Source of the DNA: Cryptomeria japonica
Lineage: Eukaryota > Streptophyta > Pinopsida > Cupressales > Cupressaceae
Reading direction: 5' to 3'
DNA length: 64,000 nucleotides
Assembly: GCF_030272615.1 (NCBI RefSeq)
Contig: NC_081407.1
Location: forward strand, 150,161,744-150,225,743
Numbering within the stretch: position 1 is the stretch's first letter; each line of letters begins with the position of its first letter. Position numbers and translations under genes: made by a program. The notes beneath the pieces were generated by a model. The model was not told where the DNA came from. It did no database searches and saw nothing but the letters and a program-made list of their open reading frames with translations. Shown here piece by piece: positions 20,045 through 32,000 of this stretch.

Positions 20045-22585
20045 GTTCCTGCCAACAGGCAGGTAACTATAGCATTTGTTGGATGCAAAAATGATTTTTG
20101 GCTATCCAATTAGATTACAGTATTTTTTATCTTTTTATTGTTTTTCAAATGTTTCAATATTAATTATATTTAATAATTATAAAAAAGATTTTTTTTGGGC
20201 TATCCAATCAGATTACAATATTTCTTAGCTTTCTTATTTTTTTCCAAATATTTTCTCTGAAAGTTTTGGAAGGTACTTGAAGCATAGCTAAAATAGCTAG
20301 CTAAATCTAAATAAGGCTTCTCAATTGCCATAATCAGATGATGAATCCCCATGCCGAATCATCTAGAAGACAACCAACAGTGCCACAGTGCCAGGACAAC
20401 CAAGAGAACCCACAGTCCCAGAATAGCCAAAACAACCCACAGTGCCAGAACACATATACAGGTATTTTGTTCAACCAAGAGAACCCACAGTATTCTGTTA
20501 AGTTTTTACTTCTTATTTGTAAACCTGAATTCAGTCAGTACACCTTTCTATGTACATGTTCAGGAAGCCGTTTGATTACGTGTTCCTCTAAACGCCTCCT
20601 CTCTCTCTGCTTTCAAAGCAGTTCTAGTGTGGCAAAAACCTGTCAAATTTTACATCGATTACCTCAATTACTAAAATATCATCGCAACCCATTATTCCAG
20701 ATGAGCTACAGGCTCTAAAAAATTTAAACAATAAGAAAACTTAGAATACAAAGATAGATATACAAAATTTTACTACTCAAGATTATGGGGTTGAGAATTG
20801 CTAACCCAAATCTTATTATAAACTTTTTAAGAAATTTAAATCACCGTTTGCTGGTGCAGGATTGAAATATTGAAACTAGGATTGAAAGGATGAAACCTGA
20901 AATACAATTGAGATGAACATATACAAAATAAACTTCACAAAATTAAATCACAATCTCTGAAAAGTTATGTGTTCCTATGTGTAAGATTATGGGATCTAAA
21001 CCCATGCCATATCTTAATTCAAAAAACCAAAATCATAAGTTTAAGTTGTATCTGCTCAGAAAAATGCAGTACAAAATTCATATTTGAACAGAGCTTTGTA
21101 ACCAAAACCACAACCCTCTGAGTCCATAGGCTAATATGATCAAACTTGATAGCAAATTCTGAAGGCATTGCATGTCCTCGATGTCCAACACATCTTCCAC
21201 ATTGTTGTTATCCAACACCACAGTTTCCTAGAGATTTTCCTCCATCTTCTTATATGCCTCTGCTCTAAATATGGAAGAACATTTTTCTTTTGCCTGTGCA
21301 ACCTGTCAGACCTTTCTTCTTCTGTCCTCATAATCAAATTTCAGTTTAAGAAAGTTGCAATTCCCCTGAATATTTCCTCACACATGAAAATTCTGAGTAA
21401 CATCCTTTTTGGGTGTGCAATTTGCAAACATTTTCGTGTCTTCTTCTTCAACTGTGCTCCAGGTTTAATACTCATTACTGTCATTACAGAGATTGGGGTA
21501 GCAATATACCACAACATTCTACGTAAAAAGTGGACGCATTTACCAGGCACGTCAGCTATCCCACAACATGCCACGCACCACAAGTATAACCCACGTGCCA
21601 TGCATTCAACCAAAGGCATAGAAAAAATCGTTTATGCAATGCATCTTGAGTAGAACTTTTTATTTACAAATTCATTTCCCTTGATTTTTTTTATATATTT
21701 ATAATTTTTCATATCTAAAACAATATTGTATGAAGCTCAATAGTACAATTTATCATAAGATGATAGATGACACAATAATATTATAATTTAATATTTTCTA
21801 TTAAAAAATTTAAATTATTTTATAAATATAAAAACTATTTGATTTGGTAAACCTCATAGTAATAGGTATCCTCGCATTAAGTGGCCCTAATATGAATTTG
21901 TTGTTAAAGGATATGGTTTTCATTATAAAGAAATATTGGTCGTCTTGTTAGTATTAGATCTTCTTTGAAGGGCTTCAAGTTATAATGATATTCTTAACCT
22001 AGCACATATTACAAACATTCACAACAATTTATCAACTCTATAATTAAAAAATCATTGCAATTGTTTCGGGAATAGTTATGTAGACTATATGGTAGACGTT
22101 TTCTTTAAGGTTGTAAAAAATTTTGCACAAAAACTGTGTAAATTATATAAGGATTTGGATATTATTATGAAGGTTTTTTTAAGTATAAATAAAAAAGGAT
22201 GACTAATTTGTCTCCTCAAGCTTGTGTTGTAATTGTTATGGACTATGAACCCCAAGTTTATTCTATGATCAAGTTTTCATTATTAGATTGCACAGGCTCT
22301 TTCATGTCTGTAATAAAAAAAAAAATGGCACATAATATCAAGTAGACAAAGGATCAAGTGTATACACAATTTATACATGCACCAAAATTTTAAACCACGT
22401 CTCATTTTTCTAAAATATCATAAAGTTAATACCACTACAATCCTCCACAATTCTTTACAATTCAGCAAAAAAATTATTAAAGGATCCTAACTATATAATT
22501 TTTTTGTAAAGTGTTATTTGTCTAAACCCATCTCTACCTTCCTTTCTCTCTTCTACCTCTCACATTTCAAACTCTTGGCAGGAAC
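20045..22585. other. Possible nested insertion bounded by an 11-bp inverted repeat
   Basis: GTTCCTGCCAA at 20,045-20,055 is the exact inverse of TTGGCAGGAAC at 22,575-22,585. The DNA between them does not resemble the LTR blocks on either side. It holds a direct repeat of about 65 bp containing GGCTATCCAAT (20,097 and 20,198), and a plus-strand Gln/Asn-rich ORF (20,338-20,718) with short internal repeats of the CCCACAGTGCCAGAAC type. No target duplication was found, and an 11-bp inverted repeat can arise by chance, so the boundary is tentative. I recognise no function. Confidence 0.25.
20092..20255 (+). repeat. Direct repeat, two copies of about 65 bp with CCAAT
   Basis: TTTTTGGCTATCCAAT followed by (T/C)AGATTACA(G/A)TATTT and a CTTTTTATTGTTTTTCAAAT-like tail occurs at 20,092-20,158 and, diverged, at 20,191-20,254. 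Confidence 0.65.
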
Positions 22586-23762
22586 ATGACACTATGCGTC
22601 TCTTATTTCGTTTGCATTTCTTGCTAAATCAAGCGGGCTCCAATGATTGGTCTTCCTTTTTAAACATGTGTGAAGTTTCATTTGTTTTTAATGTGGTAGG
22701 GAGGATTCTTGATCCCCAACCAAAAATGTTTTATCAGTCTACATTAATTGGGTGTGTGATTTAACTTGTTTGGAATTTCATGAAAGAGGAAAGAGGTAAA
22801 ATTGACCCCCAATCCCTGGTACAGGTTGTTCACTCTATGAATTCTGCTAAGGCAATTAGTGTTCGGTGATCAAATCTATGTGTTATTTTGTTTATAATTA
22901 TTTGTTATGAGGTAGAGGAGAACCTTGACCCCCGACATGTTGACCTAATATTGTGAAGTTCAAATTTTACTAAAGTAAATTGAATAATGTGTTTGGTTGG
23001 TTAGTAATAGCTATAATTTTTAAAAAGGTGAGCAATTGATGAGCTTATTGCATTATTTTTGGTGCCCAAATCAGGTATATAAGGAGAAATTATTTTTGCA
23101 TAGTGTGTGTGTTTGTGTTGTGAAGTATATGTGGGAGCATAATTCCCTATCTTTCGAATATAGAGAAGATCAAGTGTATTGCATAGCATATTGAAAGTAG
23201 AGAGGAGAAAAAGTTAATAAGGATATGTATGTTTAGTGAAGTGCTAAAATGCTTCATCATTTGCAAGAAAAGAAAAACTAATTTGAATAAGAGCAGAATA
23301 GATATAATGCAAAGCATGGTAGAACAAATAAAAATTGGAGCAAAGTTATGAAGGAGATTTTGTTGTTCATCATATTTTGAAGAAGCAACATAATGAAGGT
23401 GAATTATTGTGTGGAAGAGGTTGGTTCCTCCTGTCAAAAGAGATTTTTATCTCTTGTTAAGTTGGTGCTTAGCTTTGAGGATTGGTGTCTCTAGGAGGTT
23501 GATGTATCTAGTAGGTTGGTTCCTACAAATATTGTAAGATCATATCATTATTTTGTGCAACTAGATTTGGATAGTAGATCAAATAACTTCTTCACCATGG
23601 TTTTCTCCTGAAATGGTTTCCACGTAAATATATGTTCTCTCTTGTGTGGATGTCGTGTACTTGTTGTTGTTATTGCTAGTTCATGATTGTTAAATTTTAA
23701 ATAAGTGGAAATATTTTATTATAATGATTCACCCACCTCTTAGTATAAGTGTGTGTTTTTCA

Positions 23763-24018
23763 ATTTTAACATCACAATTTTCCTTGTCAAAGATAGCCAT
23801 TTTCCCTTCCAAGTTTCAAGATTCTTGTTGCATGTGTCCAGAATGTTATCCTAAAACTTAGTTTTGTTGGCCCCTACAAATAGAGAAAGCCTAAGAAAAC
23901 TTTGAGGAAGGTCCCCAATTTTGAAGCCCATAATCCTTGGAATGTCTCCTTGTTTCCTTAGGTACGTGTTGAAGAAATAAATATCTAATTTTCTCCAATT
24001 AATCTTCTATCTCGAGAC

Positions 24019-24111
<93 letters not shown>

Positions 24112-24943
24112 TCTTTTAATCACATTTGCCTCATGTCTACTCACCGCCCCAAAGTGCATTGTGCCATTTGTAAAATGGCCATGAGAAAGGGTCTCCACAT
24201 TTGGGGCGCATTAATACTTCTTCTTAAGGATTATTCCATGATGATAAACAAGAAAGGGGATAAGGGATCCCCTTATCATATCCCTCGTGAGGATTGAAAA
24301 TAATCTTGGGGGCTTCCATTGAGAAGGACTAACAAATAAGGACCTAAGATGAAACTATTAATCCACAACAATCATTCATCACTAAAACTAAATTTTCTCA
24401 TTACTTCTATCAAAAATCTCCAATGTAACCTGATCGAGGCCTTGCTAACATCAAGTTTTAGGAAAATTATTTATACCCTTTCCTTTCTCACCATGTGGAT
24501 CACTTCATGGGCTAGGATAATTCCTTCTATAATTAATCTTCCTAGGGAAAAACTACTTTTCTCTTTAGAGATGATCTATGAAAGAGCTCTTCTCAACCTA
24601 TTCACCATCAATTTGGTCATAATATTAAAGATCATGTTGCACGGTGAAATTGATCCATAGTCATCCATAGTGGTAATCTTAACTTTCTTTGAAACTTAAT
24701 CTATAAAGGTGTTATTAAAATATCCAAGCATTATCCTTTTCTTTTTGGATTCCTCAATTGTCTTGACAAGATATAAATTTAAGATGTTCAAAAAAGTTTT
24801 CAAAAGAAAATTCTCAGAAATCCATCCAAGCCTTGTACCTTATTAGGAGACATATGAAAAATCATCTTTCTTACTTCCTCCTCTAATATAGAATTCATAA
24901 GATTTACTTCAACTCCGTACTTATTTTGGTGTAGATATTATGA
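23763..24943 (-). pseudogene. LINE segment 4: reverse transcriptase domain
   Basis: Minus-strand blocks in order are FHMSPNKVQGLDGF (about 24,860-24,820), YGSISPCNMIFNIMTKLMVN (about 24,670-24,615), SFSLGRLIIEGIILAHEVIH, VRKERV*IIFLKLDVSKAS, VLLNGSPQDYF, then GDPLSPFLFI (24,273-24,244). The FADD box is degenerate (FTNGTMHFGAVSRHEAN, about 24,175). A pure (AT) tract interrupts the frame at 24,019-24,108, after which the thumb region resumes (KIGDLPQSFLRLSLFVGANK, then LETWKGKWLSLTRKIV). In the family this enzyme copies LINE RNA at the nicked target. Confidence 0.9.
24019..24108. repeat. (AT)n microsatellite inside the LINE RT frame
   Basis: About 45 AT units. On the minus strand it follows HEANVIKRTL and precedes the segment KIN*RKLDIYFFNT, which are close neighbours in related LINEs, so the tract expanded within the former coding sequence. 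Confidence 0.95.
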
Positions 24944-24948
24944 CTAAG

Positions 24949-26251
24949 TTGTTATGGTTGGAAAATGAGGGGGTTCATTAGTCTAATATGAACTAGGAAC
25001 AAAACCCACTTTCCACCATATTAAATTAAGGGGAATAAGAGTTAATAGGCTTAGGCTAAAATATATAGAAAATAGTTAAGCACAAATCAGACTTCTTTAT
25101 TCTCCTTGTTTGATTTAAAATTGAATTTGATAATATGAATTAGGACTAACAAAGGAAAATTGGAAGTAATCTTCATGCACAAATGATTTCAGAACCGATA
25201 TGTAGACACCAAGCATAGATTTGGAAATGGGGAGCAGAGAGGAACCCGTGGTTGAAATATGGGCTCGAAAATTTGGGACACATATGCTAGGTGTCGCTAT
25301 CCCAACATTATCAAATGCAGACAATGGAAACAATTTCAAAATTTGGATGTCACTCTGAGTATCTCCCTAAAATATTATCAAAAAAAGCATCAAGGTTTTA
25401 TCTCTTCAAAATTAGGTCTTGTGCATCTCAGTATTCTATTTTTAGATTTATATTTGTTGTCTCCAGATCCTATCACTTGCAAACACAAGAGGAAAAAAAG
25501 GTTTTGGGTTGATAGGGGTTTGCCTAGATCAAACCCTAGGTTTGGAATTAACCCTTAATAAACTAAATGAAAGGAAAGCTCTAAAGTAAAATGTTGGATT
25601 TGCAATATTTTACCTCAAGCTTGTTGATGTTGATAATGGATGATGATGTAATGGTCTTTGAATATGATCGCAAGTATTGATGCAATAACATGACAAGACA
25701 TTAAAAAAGATAAATCATAGAAACATGCTTGATATTGTTGCAACTTGTTGCTCCATAATGCTTAGATCTGAAGGAATTCACCAACAATAATTTTTCTAGG
25801 AAGTGATCTCAATAATGCCTAATGTTGTGTATGAAAATGAAAAAGGAAATATGCTCTTATATGGGGTTCCAATGGTATTTCATAAATTAGGCCAACCTCT
25901 AATGGCCATATTGAAATATTGGGATCGAAGATCAACTTATGGGAATTGGGACACCAACATATTTTAAAATGGGCCCAATCAGGGGGTGAGGGACAAGGAT
26001 GCCTAGCTCCCTTGACCACTAGGACAAGGGCACCTATCACCCTTGCCCATCCAAAAAAGGGTGAATCAAAGGTGGTTTAGGTGCATTCTGACTTAGGATA
26101 AAGACCCAGATCACCATGCAATCATATGACATCACATTTTACAACATACAGGCTTGAAATAGGATTGGAAAAGAGCTAGGAGGAAATACACCAAGGCAAG
26201 GGCACAAAAAGGAATGCAAAATAGTAAGGGGTTACAATTTATGACACTACA
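24949..26251 (-). repeat. Solo LTR (gypsy-like family, same as 36,173-37,417), target duplication CTAAG
   Basis: On the minus strand it starts TGTAGTGTCATAAATTGTAA at 26,251 and ends CCAACCATAACAA. The start matches the LTR at 36,173 (TGTAGTGCCATAAAATTGCA). The shared inner segment GGTTAATTCCAAA...GGGTTTG...GGCAAACCCC is at 25,557-25,510. CTAAG flanks it at 24,944-24,948 and 26,252-26,256, with one base of ambiguity at the left end. The sequence on both sides is the same LINE in the same orientation. No internal coding region, so it is a solo LTR. Confidence 0.8.
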
Positions 26252-26529
26252 CTAAGGATCTCCTCTCTAATACATGTGCATTATCCCCATTCAATTGCCC
26301 TAGAATTATCTCACTGCTTCCACAACGATTTTCTCAATAGACTAGATTGTCATACCATTCCTTATTTTGATTTCAAAAAATTGGTTGCTATTACATTTAA
26401 ATTATTTAGTTGTAAGATGGATGAATTTGGTGTTCCTATCTCCATCTTTCAACCAACATTCCCTCAAATTTGGTCTCCAAAAAGTCTCTTATGTTACCAA
26501 AATCTCCATGTATTTTTAACAAGGGACTT
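26252..26529 (-). pseudogene. LINE segment 3: endonuclease-RT linker
   Basis: The minus strand reads ETFWRPNLRECWLKDGDRNT then KFIHLTTK (about 26,470-26,395), the conserved linker block before the RT of plant LINEs. SIEKIVVEAVR follows (about 26,340-26,308). It is bounded on the left by the solo LTR and on the right by the LTR-like start at 26,530. Segment 2 ends and this one starts in a compatible reading phase. Confidence 0.8.
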
Positions 26530-27186
26530 TGTTGAATGTCTGGACAACTAAGAGGGGTGTGAATCAACTATCAATTAAAATTTTTAATTCTTCCAAAGAT
26601 CCGAAATAACCAACTTATAAATTATTTAACATGAATAGATGTAAACATGAAATCACACACATACACAACGAAATCATACATAATGAACACCAAATATTAT
26701 GTGGAAAACCCAAGAAGGGAAAAATCACGGAGAATGTTAGTTCTCAATATATAACACCTATTAGGGTGACACTAGTTAAGGTGATTTTTACAAAGGTGGC
26801 TCACTGCCAGAATGCTCACTGTAGGAGGGCTCACTGCCCAGAAAGTTTCATTGTCGGAAGAGAAAGAAAGAAAATAAAATCCACCATTGTGATACAACTG
26901 CTACAAAAAGTGTTGGGTGAAAATTTTGTAAATTGGGGAAGTTCACAAAATTGTGGTTTCAGCCATAGTGTGTGAGATTTAATCTCTCCTAATTGTAAGG
27001 GAAGGCTCCCCCTTTTTCTTACCACTCTCTCTATTTGAAACACAAATTTAACTATGAATCCTATTTAAACTTGGGCGGTACATCATCCTATTCTCTCTTT
27101 AGAATATATGTTATTCTCTCCTCTTTTTTCAGGAAAGAATTTACAATGCGAAGTAGTAATGATTAATAAATCTTCAAAGTTACAAA

Positions 27187-27318
27187 GAAATAACTTAAAG
27201 TATATAAATTAACAGCCAGTATATAAATTAACTTAAAGTATATAAATTAAAGTATATAAATTAAAGAAATAACTTAAAGTATATAAATTAAAGTATATAG
27301 AAATAACTTAAAGTATAT
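27187..27318. repeat. Tandem repeat of AACTTAAAGTATATAAATTA units
   Basis: Full and partial copies of CTTAAAGTATATAAATTA are tandemly arranged, some with an inserted CAGCCAG or GAAATAA. The last copy is also the left target-site copy of the insert that follows. Confidence 0.85.
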
Positions 27319-28149
27319 AAATTAACAGCCAGCCTATGGAGGAGTAGGACAACCAGATTAATAAGGAGGAAAGGGAAATGGAAATTGAGAGAACAAGGAT
27401 AAGGAGGATACGAGAAGGGAAAAGGATAGAGCTGGAGATGAGATTATTCTGGATAAGCTCAAGAACCAGTCTGAGGCTCGTTTGGGTTTTGATAGGTGGG
27501 TATATGAAAGAATTAATAAAATGGAAAAAATAGCTAATCAGCAGGAAGAGCAGGGAAAGAAATATGAAAGTAATCAGGAGTAGTGGAAAAACATTATGGA
27601 TGAAAAAGTGGAGAAGCTGGAAGCTTAGATCATTAAGCTGGAGGAAGGAAAGATAGCCATGAAGGACTTCCTGATTATGATTATGGATATCCTCAACTCT
27701 GTGACCAGGAATATGGAGGAGATTGCCAAATACCTTGATGGCTCCAGCATTTCCAAACCTGTTGTGGACCTTGATGTTGATGATGATGCTATTGGGGCTG
27801 GGAACGTGGATAGTGCTCCTGGAGGTGCGACCAAAAGGACTAGAGCGAGTATGAAAAAAGTTGCCTTGGCCTCTTCCAAGGAAATCTCAATGCTCAGGGA
27901 TAATATCAAAGAAATGCAAGGGATTAGCGGAAAATTAGCTAATGCCCTTAAAAACATTAAGTAATTTGTCTATTTTCTGTTTTGGCTGGATGTTGCTGGT
28001 TTTGTTGGGATTTTGTCCTGGATTTTGCCCAGTACTTTGCTGGTTATTTTGCAGAATGTCTTGTCTTGTTTCTTAATGCTCTTATCTTTTAAGGTTCTTT
28101 TGTAAAGTGTTTCGGGGTCCCTTCAAAACCTATTTTCCCCGTAATCAAA
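27319..28149 (+). mobile_element. Retroposed sequence with 14-bp target duplication (truncated LINE-type or non-autonomous element)
   Basis: AACTTAAAGTATAT occurs at 27,305-27,318 and 28,150-28,163, directly flanking the segment. Its 3' end (GGGGTCCCTTCAAAACC then CCCCGTAATCAAAA) resembles a LINE-type 3' UTR end in my judgement. Variable-length target duplications of this size are typical of target-primed retroposition. It is about 830 bp, so probably 5'-truncated or a short non-autonomous copy. Confidence 0.7.
27340..27964 (+). pseudogene. Coiled-coil-rich ORF of the retroposed segment, unknown family
   Basis: A plus-strand frame with stops at about 27,582 and 27,629 ends at TAA 27,962-27,964; the final uninterrupted part is 27,659-27,964. 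The product is highly charged and heptad-like (KNQSEARLGFDRWVYERINK, then KLEEGKIAMKDFL, SVTRNMEEIAKYLDG), suggesting a coiled coil. A short basic/serine-threonine stretch follows (ATKRTRASMKKVALASSKE). Stops fit Gln CAG to TAG changes. It could be the C-terminus of a LINE ORF or a captured host coding sequence. I cannot name it. Confidence 0.45.
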
Positions 28150-28234
28150 AACTTAAAGTATATGAATGAAAATACAAATAAAGAAGCAAAGTTACCGTGA
28201 AGGCTCAAAGTCCTCTGTTTCTTCTTTGGGATGA

Positions 28235-28560
28235 GAAAATAGTGCCCAAGCTCAAAGTCTTGCAATCACTACAATCCTATCAACCTTTTTACAAATACAT
28301 CTGTAACCCATGGTATGTACTAAGATAACAAAGGAAAGCACAAAGTCTCTATCTCGATATCCTATTACAATTTTGATAATATTTTCTTGAAAATAATAAA
28401 GTGAAGCTCAAAGTCTTCAAATCACTACCTTCTTATGAAGATGACAAAACAAAGCACAAAGTCTTTGAAATGTTATCTTATTACAATTCAGCTAACTTTT
28501 CCTCAAAATAACAAGATGAATCTCAAAGTCTTCGAAATTCTACCTCTTTTACAATATCCC
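28235..28560. repeat. Diverged tandem repeat around CTCAAAGTCTT
   Basis: Related blocks of the form G(C/A)(T/A)CAAAGTCTT..AAT.(A/C)TA(C/T)C start near 28,240, 28,338, 28,404, 28,453 and 28,514, at steps of about 50-95 bp. They lie in LTR-like non-coding sequence. Confidence 0.6.
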
Positions 28561-28569
28561 TTTACTAAG

Positions 28570-29070
28570 ATAAATAAAACAAAGTACCAATTCTTTATTT
28601 TGATATCTAATTACTAACTCTATTTAACAATCACTAAAATATGACATAAAGTTCACAAATCAAATCTTGTCCTACTATTTAATGATAACTTTCCACAACA
28701 CCTTTACTTAATCAAAACAAGATTTAGTAAGAATGCTCTCACCATAAACACAATGAATCCAACACAAAGTTTGAATGCCAAATATATCTTCTTATTTGAT
28801 CAGGTTTGCAAAATAACAATATGAACTCAAAGTTTCACTTTGTTCTTCACTTTGGTAGAGTTTTCTTGCGTAAGATTAAAGATCCTAATATAGGTGAGGT
28901 GCAATGAGAAAATATAGGAAAACTATGACTAAATCAAAGAAGAGTCCTATTTGATTTAGAACTCGTGCATACTCTATATGTAAGAACTTGAATACCAAAT
29001 GACTCTTAAAGTGTCAAAGTCTTATTACAAAAATACACCTACAACTTCTAAAATATGGAAAACACTAAGT
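28570..29070. other. Non-coding stretch left of the unknown ORF
   Basis: AT-rich sequence with further isolated CAAAGT motifs (28,830, 29,020) and no ORF of note. By position it is 3' untranslated or LTR sequence of the composite unit. Confidence 0.35.
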
Positions 29071-29071
29071 G

Positions 29072-32000
29072 TCATTGGACACTCCATTTTGGTCTTGTTT
29101 CATGAACTCCTCGAATTTTTGTAGGACTACCTTCATCAAGTCCCTTGGTGTGGCTTGTGATTACCTCGACCCGAGTGAGAGAATCTCCAAGGCTCATGTA
29201 GCATTTCTTGTGCTTCTTTAGAGGAGAGGCTAAATCATCCAAATTGACTTGGATGTCTATCAATTTGTCAATAGAAAATAATGAGAACACATGTTTATCA
29301 ACCTCTTCACCAATGAGCAAGCTAAATTATTTGATAATAGCATCTTCATGAAGAGGCTTTTGGTTTTCATCAAGGAATGTACAAGGAAGTGTTGATATCT
29401 TTTCAATGATGTCCTTTCCCTTGTCATTACATTCCTTTTTGGCTTTTCTCATATCTTTGATAAGTATTTCCAGGGTGCTCATTTTATGTTCTAATACCTC
29501 CCTTTTGTTCAATATACATATACCTTGAAGGAATTACTTTGTTGTCAACTAGAACGTCTAATTGGAAATCTTCTAACTTCAACCAAGAGTCGAAGTTCTT
29601 CTCATGTGTATCCAACTCATTTCAGAATAGATCCAAAGTTTTATCTATCTCAGACTTTACACCCTCTAGATTATTGATTAGGGTAACTGATGAACATAAG
29701 AGATGTGTGCCTTGGCTCAATATCCTATCCATCCATTCACTAACTGACCTTCCACGTGAATTGACTTGTTCAACTTGCTTAATGATTTGTTCATCAGCTG
29801 ATGAGGTGACTAGTTCTATTTTCTTTGATGACTTTGTTATCTTCATCAAAATATTAGAGAGTTGATCCACCCATTTCTTCAAATTATCCTTTTTGATCTT
29901 CTCTTCATTATAACTTCTTACGAGGTTATTGAAAGTCTCTTAAGCATCTTCCACTGTTTCTTCATGTGTTTGCTTACCCAAATCATCCTATTGATAACAT
30001 AATCTGTAGGCTAAACTTTATCCAAATCTACATCTCGTGGAGGAATTGCCATTTCTACATACTTATTCTTTGACTTATCTACCTTTATCCTAGATAAAGT
30101 CTTGGCCTTCTTTGTACCCTTGGGTTTCATAGGAATCAAGTGATCAAAGTTGAAGTCATCTAGGGAGATGGATTGCTTTTTCCTTTTAGGGGTATTGGAA
30201 ACTAACCAAGGTGGCAAAAGTGTATCATCTTCTACTCGAGTGGCCAATAATTGGGATGCAAGTTCTTGATGTTGACCACTTGTGGCCACTATGGGTGGAG
30301 TAGAGGTAACAATGGCAAGTGGGTTTGGGTTGTAGAAATTATAGGAGGAAGCTAAGTTTCTGATATAAATTTATCAAAATCTTCTAACATGGAAGAAGTT
30401 ACTTTAGACAAATTAGGAAGAAACACATTTTTAATATTATCCTGGGTGTGTCAAGGGCGGACTCACTAGTAGTTGTAGAAGGAATCTTATGAATCATAGG
30501 AGCCTGGGATGAATATGAGATAGTAGAACCGAAAGGAACAATGTTTGAAACTGAAACTGAAGTAGTACCTATAACATCATATGATGTAGGAGGAATGCCC
30601 TCTTGTGTCTCTTGAGACCGGGAAGGACTCATAATTTTTGGTAATCCTTCCTCGTAAAATTCTTCTTGTTGTTCCTTTTCTGACTCTTCCTCTTCTACTT
30701 GCTCACTTTCTTCATCAAGAAACTCTTCCTCAGCTCCATCATGAGTTTGAGTCACTTGAGATGAAGATTCCCCTTGACTCTTACTTTTCCCAACTACGAA
30801 CTTGAATTTGGGGGCCTTTGAGGTTGTTGTATCTTGTCTATTCTTTGTTCTCAATTTAGAATTATTTCCCACAAGCCCTGTAGTGTCATCTTCGGATTTG
30901 GTCTGGAAAGGCTTTAATTGAATACCTTTCAGAGTTAACCAAACATTGGTATTAGCAAGAATTCTTTGAAACCTGGCCCTTATGGAAGTGTTTTCTTTTT
31001 GGGACCATTGAATAAGAGGCAGGGGTTAATCCGCAACCTTATTCTTTTTATATGTAGGATCTAAAATATTCCCATCATCTTCAATATCCTTAGGGATATC
31101 AGTAAGATTTAGATTCTCAATTTGTTCTACTATCAAACGGTAGTAGTCAAACATCATGACATCCTCTTTTGTCTTACAATAAATCCACACATCTTGCACC
31201 CAGTGAACATGAGTGTAAATTTTCTTTAATTTATTCTTCATATCCCTATAGTCAAAGTATTTCCTGGATTTGAATAATTTCATTGTTACTCTCCTCATTT
31301 CCTCCTCCATGGCTGGAGCCTTGTAGATAGAATTGATAGAATACCTCCCAATGGTAATGGTGAACTTGAGACTAGTCTTGTGAGAACTAGATTAGCATTC
31401 ATGCACTGCTATCATTTGACGATCCAACTCCATGAGAATAATTTTGTCCGATGGATACCTAGGAAGCATGAAATGCTCTCCATCAAAACATCCAATTTTG
31501 AGATATGTGAATGTTTGTAATTGCAAGAAGATACATCAATTATGATTTACCACATTCCGAGCTTCATCTAATACTCTCTTCTTCTAAAGATATTTATCAA
31601 ACATGCACATGCACTGATAAAAGAAAGAGTCATTGACTCTCTTGAAATGATGCAAACTCTCTTTGAGAGTCACTTGTGTGTAGTACTGGTATATAGGAAT
31701 ATGACTCTTGTCTCCTATAGTAGATAATCCTAGAAAATGCCTCTTTGAGGCAGGTGCATATACAAGATATGAAGTCATGTAGAACTTCAAGGCACGGTGG
31801 GAACTTTGGTCAAATGTTCACACAATGCATCAACTATCTATTTACCCTAGTAGGTCTTCTTCTTATTTTGTCGAATGATATAAAAGTATTGATACATCCA
31901 CTTATAGTAGGCATCTGAAATAGGAAGACCTTTTACTCTAGTGAGAAGAGTAATCAAATCATTTACCTCATCAACAAAATCACTACAATGAATTGTCTCA

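Larger units (their letters stand above)
19478..23762 (+). mobile_element. LTR-type insertion in the LINE, target duplication ATTTT
   Basis: It begins TGTTGGAAATATTGTCATTA and ends GTGTGTTTTTCA. ATTTT precedes it (19,473-19,477) and follows it (23,763-23,767). Removing it with one ATTTT restores an uninterrupted LINE frame with no indel, which fixes both ends. Content is LTR-like: related U3 blocks of the type GAGGTAG...CCTTGACCCCC occur near 19,715 and again near 22,690-22,940, a TATA-like GTATATAAGG is at about 23,075, and a U5-like tail lies at 23,590-23,745. There is no pol coding. It may be one long solo LTR interrupted by foreign DNA (20,045-22,585), or two LTRs with a short non-coding interior. 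Confidence 0.8.

Noticed and set aside
21140-21653. Pair of minus-strand ORFs and a plus-strand ORF as a gene
   Set aside because: A third minus-strand frame looks faintly protein-like but has several stops within 70 codons; not enough to call.
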